DNA of 59,321 nucleotides from positions 1-59,321 of the forward strand of contig CALLIL010000080.1 in the NCBI GenBank assembly GCA_938009755.1. The letters are read 5' to 3'. Every line of letters begins with the position of its first letter. Positions within the stretch are counted from its first letter, which is position 1. The notes under the pieces are model-generated. The model saw nothing but the letters and a program-made list of their open reading frames with translations, did not search any database and was not told the origin of the DNA. This stretch comes from an uncultured Marinomonas sp. (GTDB lineage: Bacteria; Pseudomonadota; Gammaproteobacteria; Pseudomonadales; Marinomonadaceae). The translations under genes were made by a program, and so were the position numbers. Shown here piece after piece: positions 10,541 to 19,772 of this stretch.

Positions 10541-12352
10541 TTATAAAGAATGAATGTCTAACACACCGTCTTCAAAAGACCAATTCGGATCGTCATAGTT
10601 TTCACCTAACCAAGTGGAGGTTAAGGTTTGATACTCAGGTTGTTGGCGATAGTTTTGGATGAAATCATTGACCGCTTGCAATAACGCTCGGTTACTTTCT
10701 TTAAACTCGACAGCCACTGAATAAAACCATAAATCCTCACAAAGACTGCCGGGTAATATCTCTATTTGACCTTGCCATGGGCTACCTTCGCCATAACAAG
10801 CCCAATGATAAATAGGCAAATCCACCGCAAATGCGTCGACGATATTTTTGGTTAAACAATCGTGTATTTGAGTCTGATCGTTATAAGCTAACAGATTCGC
10901 AAGTTGCACCTTGCCACCCGGTTTGTCTCGGTTGCTTTCCCAACGCATCCCCAAATCTTCTAAGATTTGCAGCGCCGCAGGATCATTAATACAACCTAAA
11001 ACTTTGCCATCTAAATCTTGAATACTGTGAATCTGTTCATCGCCCTGACGTTTGGCCAAGACATAAGGAAGAAACACATAAGGATCGGAAAACATAACGT
11101 AGTCATTTGGCATCGGCGGCATAGCACTCAATACAATATCCGCCTCCACATCACCTTGGTTTGCGCCGGTTTCTAAAAGCTGTAAACAACGGTCCCAAGG
11201 GTGTTCAACAAACTGGCATTTCACTCCTAAGCTATCGGCAAATGCTCTCGCCATATCCGCATCAAACCCACGTAATGGTTCGTTTGGTTTCACTCGATAT
11301 GACACGCCCACAAACGAAGGTTCGATCGCAATGCGAATTTCCCCTCGCTGCTTGATCTCTTCCAAACGATCAAAATCCACATTAAGGTGAAGTCGCTCTT
11401 GATCCGCTACCGCAACCAAAGGATCTTGCTCAGAAGATGGCGCATTAAGGCTCATGTCTATGCTATCTAATAATTGATGGCTCCATTCACTCTTGCCGCC
11501 AATTTGTTCACAAGCACTGTGGCTGAGACCAACGGTTGCTTCCACTACATTATTATTGCTATCAATTTCGTTCAGCGAGCCTTCTATGTCTGCTAATAAG
11601 CGCTGGATACTGTCTAGTGATTGCTGAACCTGATTTGAAAGCGAGCTAATTTGCTGGTCCGTGCCCGTTAGAATGACCTCAAGCTGCTCTCCAACCTGTG
11701 TGAGATCCATCTGCACGTAAGCTTGTTGCGTGCTTTCCTGTGTTCGCATTGCCAAATCTCGAATTTCTCCCGCGACGACAGCAAAGCCACGTCCGTATTC
11801 TCCGGCTTGAGCCGCCTCAATCGCCGCGTTAATAGACAATAACTGTACCGTTTTACCGATATCTTCAATCGATTTAACCACCGAAATGGCATCTTTGGAT
11901 CGCTCATTAATCACTTTTTGCAGATCCATCAACTGCTCTGTAAATAACTGACTGGTTTCTCCTAAGCTCTGCTCTATTTCAGTACGTAATTGCGTTGCAT
12001 TGTCCCCACTATGTTGCAAAGATACCTGTGTTTTACCAACAAAGCTGTTTTGTTCTGTTGCTCTAGCTTGTACTTCACCCAATGAACTTTGCAATAACTC
12101 TTGCGCCTGTAAACTGTGTCTCTGCAAAGCCTTCAAGCGCTCAATTAGGGCCGTTAAAGTTGCACTATCAGATAACTTTGGCTCCTCATGCGCAATGCCT
12201 CTTATTAAAGCCAAACGAAGAGGTTCAGGTATGTCGTTTGCTCCCAGTGTCAGAGCTTGCTCAATGTCGCCTTCACATAACACATCCTTCCAGTGTGGGC
12301 TTCTGTCTACACGTTGATATTGAGCTTCTTTCCAACTCGACAAAAAGGCCAT
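10541..12352 (-). CDS. Soluble methyl-accepting-type chemoreceptor fused to a C-terminal SBP_bac_3-like solute-binding domain
   Basis: 603 aa; MCP hairpin-tip region [44 protein letters not shown] then LEEIKQRGEIRIAIEPSFVGVSYRV..LRGFDADMARAFADSLGVKCQFV..W; no hydrophobic TM stretch or signal peptide visible. Confidence 0.85.
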   Translation of the reverse strand: MAFLSSWKEAQYQRVDRSPHWKDVLCEGDIEQALTLGANDIPEPLRLALIRGIAHEEPKLSDSATLTALIERLKALQRHSLQAQELLQSSLGEVQARATEQNSFVGKTQVSLQHSGDNATQLRTEIEQSLGETSQLFTEQLMDLQKVINERSKDAISVVKSIEDIGKTVQLLSINAAIEAAQAGEYGRGFAVVAGEIRDLAMRTQESTQQAYVQMDLTQVGEQLEVILTGTDQQISSLSNQVQQSLDSIQRLLADIEGSLNEIDSNNNVVEATVGLSHSACEQIGGKSEWSHQLLDSIDMSLNAPSSEQDPLVAVADQERLHLNVDFDRLEEIKQRGEIRIAIEPSFVGVSYRVKPNEPLRGFDADMARAFADSLGVKCQFVEHPWDRCLQLLETGANQGDVEADIVLSAMPPMPNDYVMFSDPYVFLPYVLAKRQGDEQIHSIQDLDGKVLGCINDPAALQILEDLGMRWESNRDKPGGKVQLANLLAYNDQTQIHDCLTKNIVDAFAVDLPIYHWACYGEGSPWQGQIEILPGSLCEDLWFYSVAVEFKESNRALLQAVNDFIQNYRQQPEYQTLTSTWLGENYDDPNWSFEDGVLDIHSL

Positions 12353-12530
12353 ATTCCCTCCTAAAGTTTTACTGATAGTAAAAATTAATACGCTATAGGA
12401 AATTTATAAGCAAAAAACAGACCTAAAACTCACAAAATCTCACAAAAGTTCACAAAAAAAGAGGCGACCTAATCACAGGCCACCTCTTGAAGTACTTTAT
12501 TTCATTTTCAATACTATAGAGGAAAGGTAA

Positions 12531-13463
12531 TTAACCTAACTCTAGATCATCAAAATCGCTGGCAGAATGACGCTCTAACAACTGAGCCTCATCGCCCCAA
12601 GCTCGGTTCACCACACGACCTCGTTTCACCGCTGGACGCGCCTCAATTGCCTTCGCCCAACGCATTACATTGGTGTAACTTGCCACGTCTAGGAACTCAG
12701 CCGCTTCGTACAAGTTGCCCAATACAAGATTGCCGTACCAAGGCCAAATGGCGATGTCCGCAATGGAGTATTCTTCACCGGCAAAATACGTGTTTTCCGC
12801 CAAATGCTTATCCAAAACGTCTAATTCACGTTTTACTTCCATCGCGAAGCGATCAATCGGGTATTGCATTTTGAAAGGCGCATAATGGTAAAAATGACCA
12901 AATCCGCCACCTAAATAAGGCGCGGAACCCATTTGCCAAAACAACCAGTTACGACACTCTGTTTTTGCTTTGAAATCTTTTGGGATGAAAGCATCAAACT
13001 TTTCAGCCAAATACTGCAAGATAGAACCCGACTCGAACACGCGAGTTGGCGGTGTTGTGCTGTTATCCATCAAAGCAGGGATTTTTGAGTTTGGGTTAAT
13101 CTCCACAAAACCAGAAGAGAACTGATCGCCTTCGCCAATATTAATCAAATACGCATCGTATTCGGCGTCGGTTTTGCCCAGCGCCAATAATTCTTCTAGA
13201 AGAATCGTCACTTTTTGGCCGTTTGGCGTCGCCAAAGAGTGAAGCTGCAAAGCGTGCTCGCCAGCGGGCAATACTTTCTCATGGGTGGCACCAGAAATAG
13301 GACGATTCGTGCTGGCAAATTTGCCTCCGTTTTCAGATTCCCATTTCCAGACTTTTGGCGGTACGTATTCTTGGCCGTTGTTTGTATCAGAGCTCATTAT
13401 TTTCTCCATGATGTAAATTGAGTTATAAGAAATCACATTTATTGTAAGAAAGTTAAGACGCAA
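12531..13463 (-). CDS. yghU: Glutathione S-transferase family / disulfide-bond oxidoreductase (YghU-like)
   Basis: SDTNNGQEYVPPKVWKWESENGGKFASTNRPISGATHEK...LHSLATPNGQKVTILLEELLALG typical of YghU; native start is probably the internal Met before SSDTNNG (ORF start extended). Confidence 0.85.
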   Translation of the reverse strand: MRLNFLTINVISYNSIYIMEKIMSSDTNNGQEYVPPKVWKWESENGGKFASTNRPISGATHEKVLPAGEHALQLHSLATPNGQKVTILLEELLALGKTDAEYDAYLINIGEGDQFSSGFVEINPNSKIPALMDNSTTPPTRVFESGSILQYLAEKFDAFIPKDFKAKTECRNWLFWQMGSAPYLGGGFGHFYHYAPFKMQYPIDRFAMEVKRELDVLDKHLAENTYFAGEEYSIADIAIWPWYGNLVLGNLYEAAEFLDVASYTNVMRWAKAIEARPAVKRGRVVNRAWGDEAQLLERHSASDFDDLELG

Positions 13464-13590
13464 AACGTCTAAGATTACAAGAGAGTCATTGTCTTATATG
13501 GAACCATTTATACTGTTAACCACTCAAAGATAGATGGCTTTGTATAAAAGATAAATGCATCGGCAAACAAATACGCAAAAGGTTCACAAT

Positions 13591-14217
13591 ATGGTTTTAA
13601 ACAGCAAGTTAAAGCACACGTTAGGATTAGCGATCATAGGCGGCAGTGCCTTATTAGCAGGCACAGCACAAGCCGCACCTCAAACCTTAATTGTCGCTGG
13701 CGGCTGCTTTTGGTGTGTGGAGTCAGATTTTGAAGCGGTGAACGGTGTGACTGAAGCCATATCTGGCTACACAGGTGGACGCACCAAAAACCCGACTTAT
13801 CAACAAGTCGCAGGAAAAGGCACAGGGCATTTTGAAGCGGTCGAAATCACCTTTGATGACGAGGTTGTTTCCCTCGCCACGTTAGCCGACTATTTCTGGA
13901 AAACCATCGACCCAACAGACGATCGTGGGCAATTCTGTGACAAAGGCGAACCTTATAAAACAGCCCTCTTTTATCAAAACGAAGAACAAAAAGCTGTGTT
14001 CGAAGCCTCTCTCGCCAAGGTAAACGCCACCAAGCCCTTTAAAGCAGAGATTGTCACGCAAATACTGCCCGCCTCTACCTTTTATGTGGCAGAGGAATAC
14101 CACCAAAGCTATTACACAAAGAACCCGGTGCGCTATGGCTTCTATCGTTCAAGCTGCCGACGTGACAGCAAAATTGAAAGTTTATGGGGCAGTGTTGCCA
14201 GTAAAGCCCAGCATTAA
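13591..14217 (+). CDS. msrA: Peptide methionine sulfoxide reductase MsrA, with predicted signal peptide
   Basis: GGCFWCVESDFEAVNGVTEAISGYTGG motif; Met at 13591 gives MVLNSKLKHTLGLAIIGGSALLAGTAQA, a signal-peptide-like leader (track ORF starts at 13555). Confidence 0.92.
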   Translation: MVLNSKLKHTLGLAIIGGSALLAGTAQAAPQTLIVAGGCFWCVESDFEAVNGVTEAISGYTGGRTKNPTYQQVAGKGTGHFEAVEITFDDEVVSLATLADYFWKTIDPTDDRGQFCDKGEPYKTALFYQNEEQKAVFEASLAKVNATKPFKAEIVTQILPASTFYVAEEYHQSYYTKNPVRYGFYRSSCRRDSKIESLWGSVASKAQH

Positions 14218-14246
14218 GCGTTCCTAAAAACTAACAACCGCCCTGC

Positions 14247-14275
14247 AAAGCCTACGAAACAAAGTAGGCTTTTTT
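14247..14275 (+). terminator. Rho-independent terminator after msrA
   Basis: aaagcctac / gtaggctttttt stem followed by T-run. Confidence 0.7.
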
Positions 14276-14439
14276 CTCTTCGCAAATCATCAATAAAGTG
14301 ACACGAGCCTTAGTTAAGCGAATAGAAAATGAAGCTAATCTGCAAACCTCTTCCAAAACCTAGCCAAGCGACATTCCATTCTCCAAAGTAATGACTCACT
14401 TATTCAATACTCACAAAGTAACGAAAAGGAGAAAAGACA

Positions 14440-15012
14440 ATGAAAACATCCACCTTAGGCATTATTGGCAGCTTGGCTTTGGCCACAACATTAAGCACGG
14501 CCGCATTCGCTGAATCATCACAAGCAAACACTTCCGGCTTATACATTGGTGGTAACTACGGTTATTTGAAAGTAGACAGTGATGACGACTTTGATGACAA
14601 CAAGGATGTGACACAAGCCATCATTGGCTATCGCTTTAATCCGTTTTTAGCCATTGAAGGCAGCCGCATCGACTTTGGTCGCTATGGCGGTCGTCTGGCC
14701 AATGCAGACACCAAAGGTTATACCGCCGCGTTAAAAGGCACATTACCGATCACTCAAACCCTTGAGCTCTTTGTAAAAGGAGGACAACTTTGGCACGAGA
14801 CAGATTATAGCGTGGCTGGTTTTTCAGGAAGTTCAGACGATAAAAGCGCATTTGCAGGTGCAGGCGTAAACTTTAAAGTCACTGAAAACTTGCTCGTCAA
14901 CGCCCAATACACTTGGTACGACGTAGATTTAAACGCAGACAATGTGTCTTCTGATTCTGAATTTGAGACAGATTTCAACCAAGCCAGTGTCGGTGCAGAA
15001 TATCGTTTCTAA
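14440..15012 (+). CDS. Outer-membrane beta-barrel protein (OmpA/OmpW-like porin fold)
   Basis: 190 aa, signal peptide ending AFAES, alternating beta pattern GLYIGGNYGYLKV, terminal aromatic QASVGAEYRF. Confidence 0.8.
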   Translation: MKTSTLGIIGSLALATTLSTAAFAESSQANTSGLYIGGNYGYLKVDSDDDFDDNKDVTQAIIGYRFNPFLAIEGSRIDFGRYGGRLANADTKGYTAALKGTLPITQTLELFVKGGQLWHETDYSVAGFSGSSDDKSAFAGAGVNFKVTENLLVNAQYTWYDVDLNADNVSSDSEFETDFNQASVGAEYRF

Positions 15013-15171
15013 GTGAAGAACGCTTTCGTAGAAACTTTCTGCGACGAAAGAAAGGCGCCCAATTAAACGGCGCTTTTCTTTGTTTCATTTGCACAAATGT
15101 ATCAAGGTTTCCCTTTGACCAAAGGCTATGTACGCTCTAATATTTTGTTTCATTTCTTCTGGAAACCCACA

Positions 15172-15909
15172 ATGAACTCGATTCTTCAAGCCCAGCAAAA
15201 CCATAAATCCATTCGCCAATACCAAGACAAAGCGATAGATCCTTCGTTACTTATTGAACTCATTAAATCCGCTCAGGGCGCTGCGTCTTCTAGTTTTATT
15301 CAAGCTTACTCTTTGGTACAAGTGACCAACCCCGAGAACCGAGCAAAGATCGCAGCATTGGCTGGCGGGCAGAAATGGGTTGAATCTGCGGCAGAGTTTC
15401 TGGTGATTTGCGCGGATTTAACACGCGTTGAGCAATGCAGTTTAAAACAAGGCTTGGGGAAACTAGAAGGCAACACAGAACACTTTATTGCGGCAACAAC
15501 AGATGCCACCTTCATGGCTCAAAACCTGATGCTGGGCGCAGAATCGGTTGGCCTTGGCGCGGTATTTATTGGCGGCATTCGTAACGACCCTGCTCAAGTC
15601 GCTGAACTTTTGGATTTACCAGATCAAGTGTATCCAATATTTGGTTTATGCCTTGGTTACCCTGACACGAAGCCAGATTTGAAACCACGTTTGCCTGTGG
15701 ATGTGATTTTACACAAAGACCGTTATGACACTTCTCGCTGTGTTGAAGACGTGAAAGCTTACGATGCGCAAATGCAGGCTTATTATCAGAGCCGTGGCGA
15801 TAATCAAAAAAGCAGCAACTGGTCAGAACAAACCGCGAACGCAGTACAGAAAAAGAAACGCGAACATATGCTAAACTTCCTTCAAAGTCGCGGTTTCTTA
15901 AATCGATAA
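15172..15909 (+). CDS. Oxygen-insensitive NADPH nitroreductase, NfsA/FRP-like
   Basis: HKSIRQYQDKAIDPSLL...GAASSSFIQAYSLVQV; GLGAVFIGGIRNDP; likely start MNSILQAQQN at 15172 (track ORF begins 15097). Confidence 0.85.
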   Translation: MNSILQAQQNHKSIRQYQDKAIDPSLLIELIKSAQGAASSSFIQAYSLVQVTNPENRAKIAALAGGQKWVESAAEFLVICADLTRVEQCSLKQGLGKLEGNTEHFIAATTDATFMAQNLMLGAESVGLGAVFIGGIRNDPAQVAELLDLPDQVYPIFGLCLGYPDTKPDLKPRLPVDVILHKDRYDTSRCVEDVKAYDAQMQAYYQSRGDNQKSSNWSEQTANAVQKKKREHMLNFLQSRGFLNR

Positions 15910-16050
15910 AAATTTATCCCACTTTTTATTAAAGTGTCTGATGCCGACACAATGCTGGATTACCTAAAGTCTCGTTAAGAGCAAATCCTGAGCTAGAAAG
16001 CACTCATTAAAAAAGCAAGCCACTGATCCGGCTTGCTTTTTCATGTGCAC

Positions 16051-16989
16051 TTAATCATCCAAGACACGTTTGTCTAGCAGGCCTTTTTCCACCAAGGCCA
16101 TGAGCAAAGCTCTCGTTTTCTCTCTAAACAAGTCTCGTAAAAGTCGAACAATTGGCGTGATAGATTGTCGGCTGGGGCATACAAGCCAAAGCTCTCCTTG
16201 AGGAATATCATATTCAGACAGCAGTGGCACTATGCGTCCATCGAGCAGATCATGTGCAACATCTAAACAAGACTTTATTGCGACGCCCTTTCCTGCCACA
16301 CACCAACGCCGAACTAAATCGCCATCATTCGCTGCATAGCTTGCTTTGGGTTTTACCTTGTACGATTGCTCACCTTCTGAGAGCAACCAAGTGTCGTTCA
16401 ATATACCTTGGAGTTGATAAAATAAACCTTTGTGATTGGCCAATTCTTTTGGGTGTGAGGGCGCGCCATATTGCTGGATGTATTCTGGACTAGCGCCAAT
16501 TATTCTTGGCACATTACAGATTTTGAAGCCATATAAATTCGAGTCGGAAGGCGGCCCATAACGCAGCGCCATGTCTAATGCATCACGATAAAAATCAATA
16601 TTACTGTCGCTGATGTGTGCTCTTAACGTGACGTCTGGATGCTGTTCCATGAATTCGTTAACCCAAGGAATCGCCAGATTTCGGCCTAAATCGGATGACA
16701 CCGCAATACGAATTTCGCCACTGATAATATCCAAATCATTTCGCATGGTTTGCTTGGCTTGATCCAACATAGACAAAGCGGCTTCACATTGTGGCAAATA
16801 CCGCTCGCCAGCACTGGAAAGGCGAAGGTGACGCGTTGTTCTGACAAACAACTCAACGCCCAATGCAGACTCAACGCGCTTTACTGCCGCACTGGCTGTC
16901 GCCATTTGCATATCAAGATGCCTTGCGGCCGCCGTAATACTACGAAACTCTGCCACTTTTAACACGACTTGAAGATCTTCGAGCTGCAT
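16051..16989 (-). CDS. LysR-family transcriptional regulator
   Basis: N-terminal wHTH MQLEDLQVVLKVAEFRSITAAARHLDMQMATASAAVKRVESALGVELFVRTTRHLRLS. Confidence 0.92.
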   Translation of the reverse strand: MQLEDLQVVLKVAEFRSITAAARHLDMQMATASAAVKRVESALGVELFVRTTRHLRLSSAGERYLPQCEAALSMLDQAKQTMRNDLDIISGEIRIAVSSDLGRNLAIPWVNEFMEQHPDVTLRAHISDSNIDFYRDALDMALRYGPPSDSNLYGFKICNVPRIIGASPEYIQQYGAPSHPKELANHKGLFYQLQGILNDTWLLSEGEQSYKVKPKASYAANDGDLVRRWCVAGKGVAIKSCLDVAHDLLDGRIVPLLSEYDIPQGELWLVCPSRQSITPIVRLLRDLFREKTRALLMALVEKGLLDKRVLDD

Positions 16990-17143
16990 CCTTTAAACCC
17001 CATAGAAAATAATGTTCTTATTATCAATTATTTTTTGAGAATAATTCAATGAAAGCTGTGTTTTTTGTTAGATAAAGAGTCGTTAAGATGGCGTCATTCT
17101 CTTATGTAAGAGCCCACTTTGACCTTTTTTAGATGGAATCAAT

Positions 17144-17800
17144 ATGACACACCCAATGATTACTGAATTAGAAAAACGCTATACCGTGAAACATTACGAC
17201 GCTTCTAAACGCATTTCGAATGACGATCTAGACGTCATTTATGACGCGTTGCGCTTATCCCCTTCTTCGATTAACTCTCAGCCTTGGAAGTTTGTCGTTA
17301 TAGAAAGTGACGAAGCGAAGCAGCGTTTCCACGATACCTTTGCCAACAAGTTTCAGTTCAACCAGAAACACGCAAAAGCGGCGTCACACATTATACTGTT
17401 CGCCCATAAAACCCATTATAGCCGCGACGATTACGCTAAAGTGATCGACACCGATATTCAGATTGGCCGCACGCCAGAAGAAAACCGAGAAGCGTCTTTT
17501 GGTGCTTTTGCTTTTGTCGATATGAACACAGACGAGACAGGCAATAACGCAGCTTGGACCAAAGCTCAAACTTATATCGCCTTGGGCAATACAATGAATG
17601 CTCTAGCGCGCTTAGGCATTGGTTCAACGCCAATGGAAGGTGTCGATGCAGAATTGATCGGTGAATTATTCTCTCAAGAATTAGAAGGTTATCAGTGTGA
17701 TGTGGCGCTCGCCATGGGATACGCAGATGAAGAGCAAGACTACAATCTGCCTTTAGCGAAGTCTCGTCTTTCAAAAGATACCGTCATCTCAGTGCTGTAA
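17144..17800 (+). CDS. NfsB-like nitroreductase family protein
   Basis: 218 aa; RYTVKHYDASKRISNDDLDVIYDALRLSPSSINSQPWKFVVIES, GIGSTPMEGVDAELIGELF. Confidence 0.88.
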   Translation: MTHPMITELEKRYTVKHYDASKRISNDDLDVIYDALRLSPSSINSQPWKFVVIESDEAKQRFHDTFANKFQFNQKHAKAASHIILFAHKTHYSRDDYAKVIDTDIQIGRTPEENREASFGAFAFVDMNTDETGNNAAWTKAQTYIALGNTMNALARLGIGSTPMEGVDAELIGELFSQELEGYQCDVALAMGYADEEQDYNLPLAKSRLSKDTVISVL

Positions 17801-17835
17801 ATGTCCTTGCTATAAAATATCAGTACAATAAAACC

Positions 17836-17866
17836 GTGCGCCCTTGTCATCACCACAAGGGCGCAC
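17836..17866. terminator. Bidirectional terminator between convergent genes
   Basis: Perfect 12-bp stem gtgcgcccttgt/acaagggcgcac between CDS ends 17800(+) and 17872(-). Confidence 0.6.
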
Positions 17867-17871
17867 TGCTT

Positions 17872-18531
17872 TTATATTGGCATCATCCAAAGCGCGGCAA
17901 GCCAAGCAAGCCCAATGGTTAATGAAAAAATAACGCCCCAACGTGGTGTTTTAACGTCTGAGACTCGGTGATTATCATGATTTTTGCGGCCATGTATCAT
18001 GGCATCAATAAGCCGTTCTTTAAGGCACAATTCGTGATAAAGCACAGCCAAAACATGTATTCCCACCAACCCGAGTAACCAATCTGGCAGCTGCCGGTGA
18101 ATGTCTCTCAATAAAGACAGCGCGTCTTCAGAGGCCAAATAGTAAAAAGGGCCAAACCAAAATATATCGTCACTGTTAAACAAACCCGTTGCCCACTGAA
18201 TACTTAATGCCAACAACAAAGCAATCACCATAAGCGCTCCGAATGGGTTATGTCCCAAGTAGCGTTTAGGTCGACCAGATATAAAATGTTTTACATAGTG
18301 AAGCGTGCTTTTTGGCCCTCGAACAAACTGACGAAACAAGGCATAACGAGAGCCATAAATACCATACATAACTCGTGTGATAACCACAGCAGATAAGCCA
18401 TAACCCATATAAAAATGGTATTCCATATAATCTGCATCCGACTTTCCCGTCAGAATTAACCCAATAAAAAGCAACACCATTAGCCAATGGCAAACTCTAA
18501 TCGGCCAATCCCATACAAGGGTTGATTTCAT
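17872..18531 (-). CDS. Cytochrome b561-type diheme membrane protein
   Basis: STLVWDWPIRVCHWLMVLLFIGLILTGKSDA...GHNPFGALMVIALLLALSIQWATGLF; about four TM segments with His ligands. Confidence 0.88.
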   Translation of the reverse strand: MKSTLVWDWPIRVCHWLMVLLFIGLILTGKSDADYMEYHFYMGYGLSAVVITRVMYGIYGSRYALFRQFVRGPKSTLHYVKHFISGRPKRYLGHNPFGALMVIALLLALSIQWATGLFNSDDIFWFGPFYYLASEDALSLLRDIHRQLPDWLLGLVGIHVLAVLYHELCLKERLIDAMIHGRKNHDNHRVSDVKTPRWGVIFSLTIGLAWLAALWMMPI

Positions 18532-18696
18532 ATTCTTGCTCCTAAAAAAGACACTACTTGCACTTTTTTTTGATACTTTATTGACTTTTTATAATACAAA
18601 TTTTAAATCGATATAAGAAAATGATTTATGCAAAAGAAAAATCACAACTATACTGGCTAACGGTGTAACCCGTTACTGAACAAAGGAAGAAACAAC

Positions 18697-19728
18697 ATGG
18701 TCGTTACATTATTCCTAATCCTCATTACAGGCATCTTTTTATGGTGTTATTTACACCTATTTACAGGTCGCTTTTTCAGTCGACAAAGCGCTGTTATTGA
18801 CGTACCTATTGATGCGATTTCCGAAACACTCGGCGATCTAACGAACTGGCAGCCTTGGTTGCCTTGGCTCATTTATGAAAAAGATCACCAATTAAGCTAT
18901 GAATATCTAAACTCAGGCGTTATGTCTGTTTTGCCTTCTTGCCTTGTATGGAAAGGTGATTTGATCAAAACAGGTTATGTCACATTGGAGCCTGCTCGAT
19001 CTAGCGCCCACTATTTTCACACTTTACTAGAAGCGCCTGCTTTTTACCCGAACGACGTGCATTTCAATATTGATCTAACGAAACAAAAAGAGCGCACCTT
19101 GGTCACTATTCAAATGTCTGGACGCTTACCTTTCTTTCAGCGCTGGAAACAGAAAAACTTCGACATTCGCTCTTCTAAAGACGCCGAGTTAGCGTTATTA
19201 AAAATGTTGCCTCTCTTAGAAGCTCTTAACCCTGCTTCAGACCATGAACATCGAGAGCCAAGGTTCGAATGGTTACCGCAAACACACCTCGATAAATTAG
19301 ACGCTGTAACACGACCTTTCACTGTCAGTAATCAGCCGATGTCGCAAAAAATGCAACAAGGGTTTTATGACCTCATCACCGAACTCGGCCCAGAAAACCC
19401 GCCCGCAGGTCCCAGCTTCGCCTTGTACTCGAAAGTCGATTTAGAACACCACTATTTTTCTGGCCGTTTGGGAATTCCCATTCAAAACATGACGCCTTGT
19501 GCTGTGTGCCCAGAAAGAATCAATTTACCCGGCTATTATCTACAATTACGTTACACAGGTTCCTACCAGCATTTATCACTTGCTTGGCATGTTCTTTATA
19601 GTTTTATGCGCTTGCATCACGTAAAGCCTCACCCTCGTCATTATGGTGTTGAAGTGTTTGAAATTGGGCCTTCCCAAACAGAAAATACAAAAGACTTTGT
19701 TACGCTCGTCTGCTTACCTGTGAAATAA
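18697..19728 (+). CDS. Membrane-anchored protein with SRPBCC-like domain and C-terminal GyrI-like effector-binding domain
   Basis: N-terminal TM (VVTLFLILITGIFLWCYLHLF), SRPBCC-like IDVPIDAISETLGDLTNWQPWLPWLIYEK, C-terminal GYYLQLRYTGSYQHLSLAWHVLYSFMRLH...EVFEIGPSQ like GyrI-type domains. Confidence 0.6.
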   Translation: MVVTLFLILITGIFLWCYLHLFTGRFFSRQSAVIDVPIDAISETLGDLTNWQPWLPWLIYEKDHQLSYEYLNSGVMSVLPSCLVWKGDLIKTGYVTLEPARSSAHYFHTLLEAPAFYPNDVHFNIDLTKQKERTLVTIQMSGRLPFFQRWKQKNFDIRSSKDAELALLKMLPLLEALNPASDHEHREPRFEWLPQTHLDKLDAVTRPFTVSNQPMSQKMQQGFYDLITELGPENPPAGPSFALYSKVDLEHHYFSGRLGIPIQNMTPCAVCPERINLPGYYLQLRYTGSYQHLSLAWHVLYSFMRLHHVKPHPRHYGVEVFEIGPSQTENTKDFVTLVCLPVK

Positions 19729-19772
19729 TCTCGATCTGGATACACCATTCACACAGAACAGGCGCCATCTCA

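Noticed and set aside
15172-17800. NfsA-LysR-NfsB arrangement as a novel regulon
   Set aside because: Divergent LysR next to nitroreductase genes is common; nothing in the sequence sets it apart.
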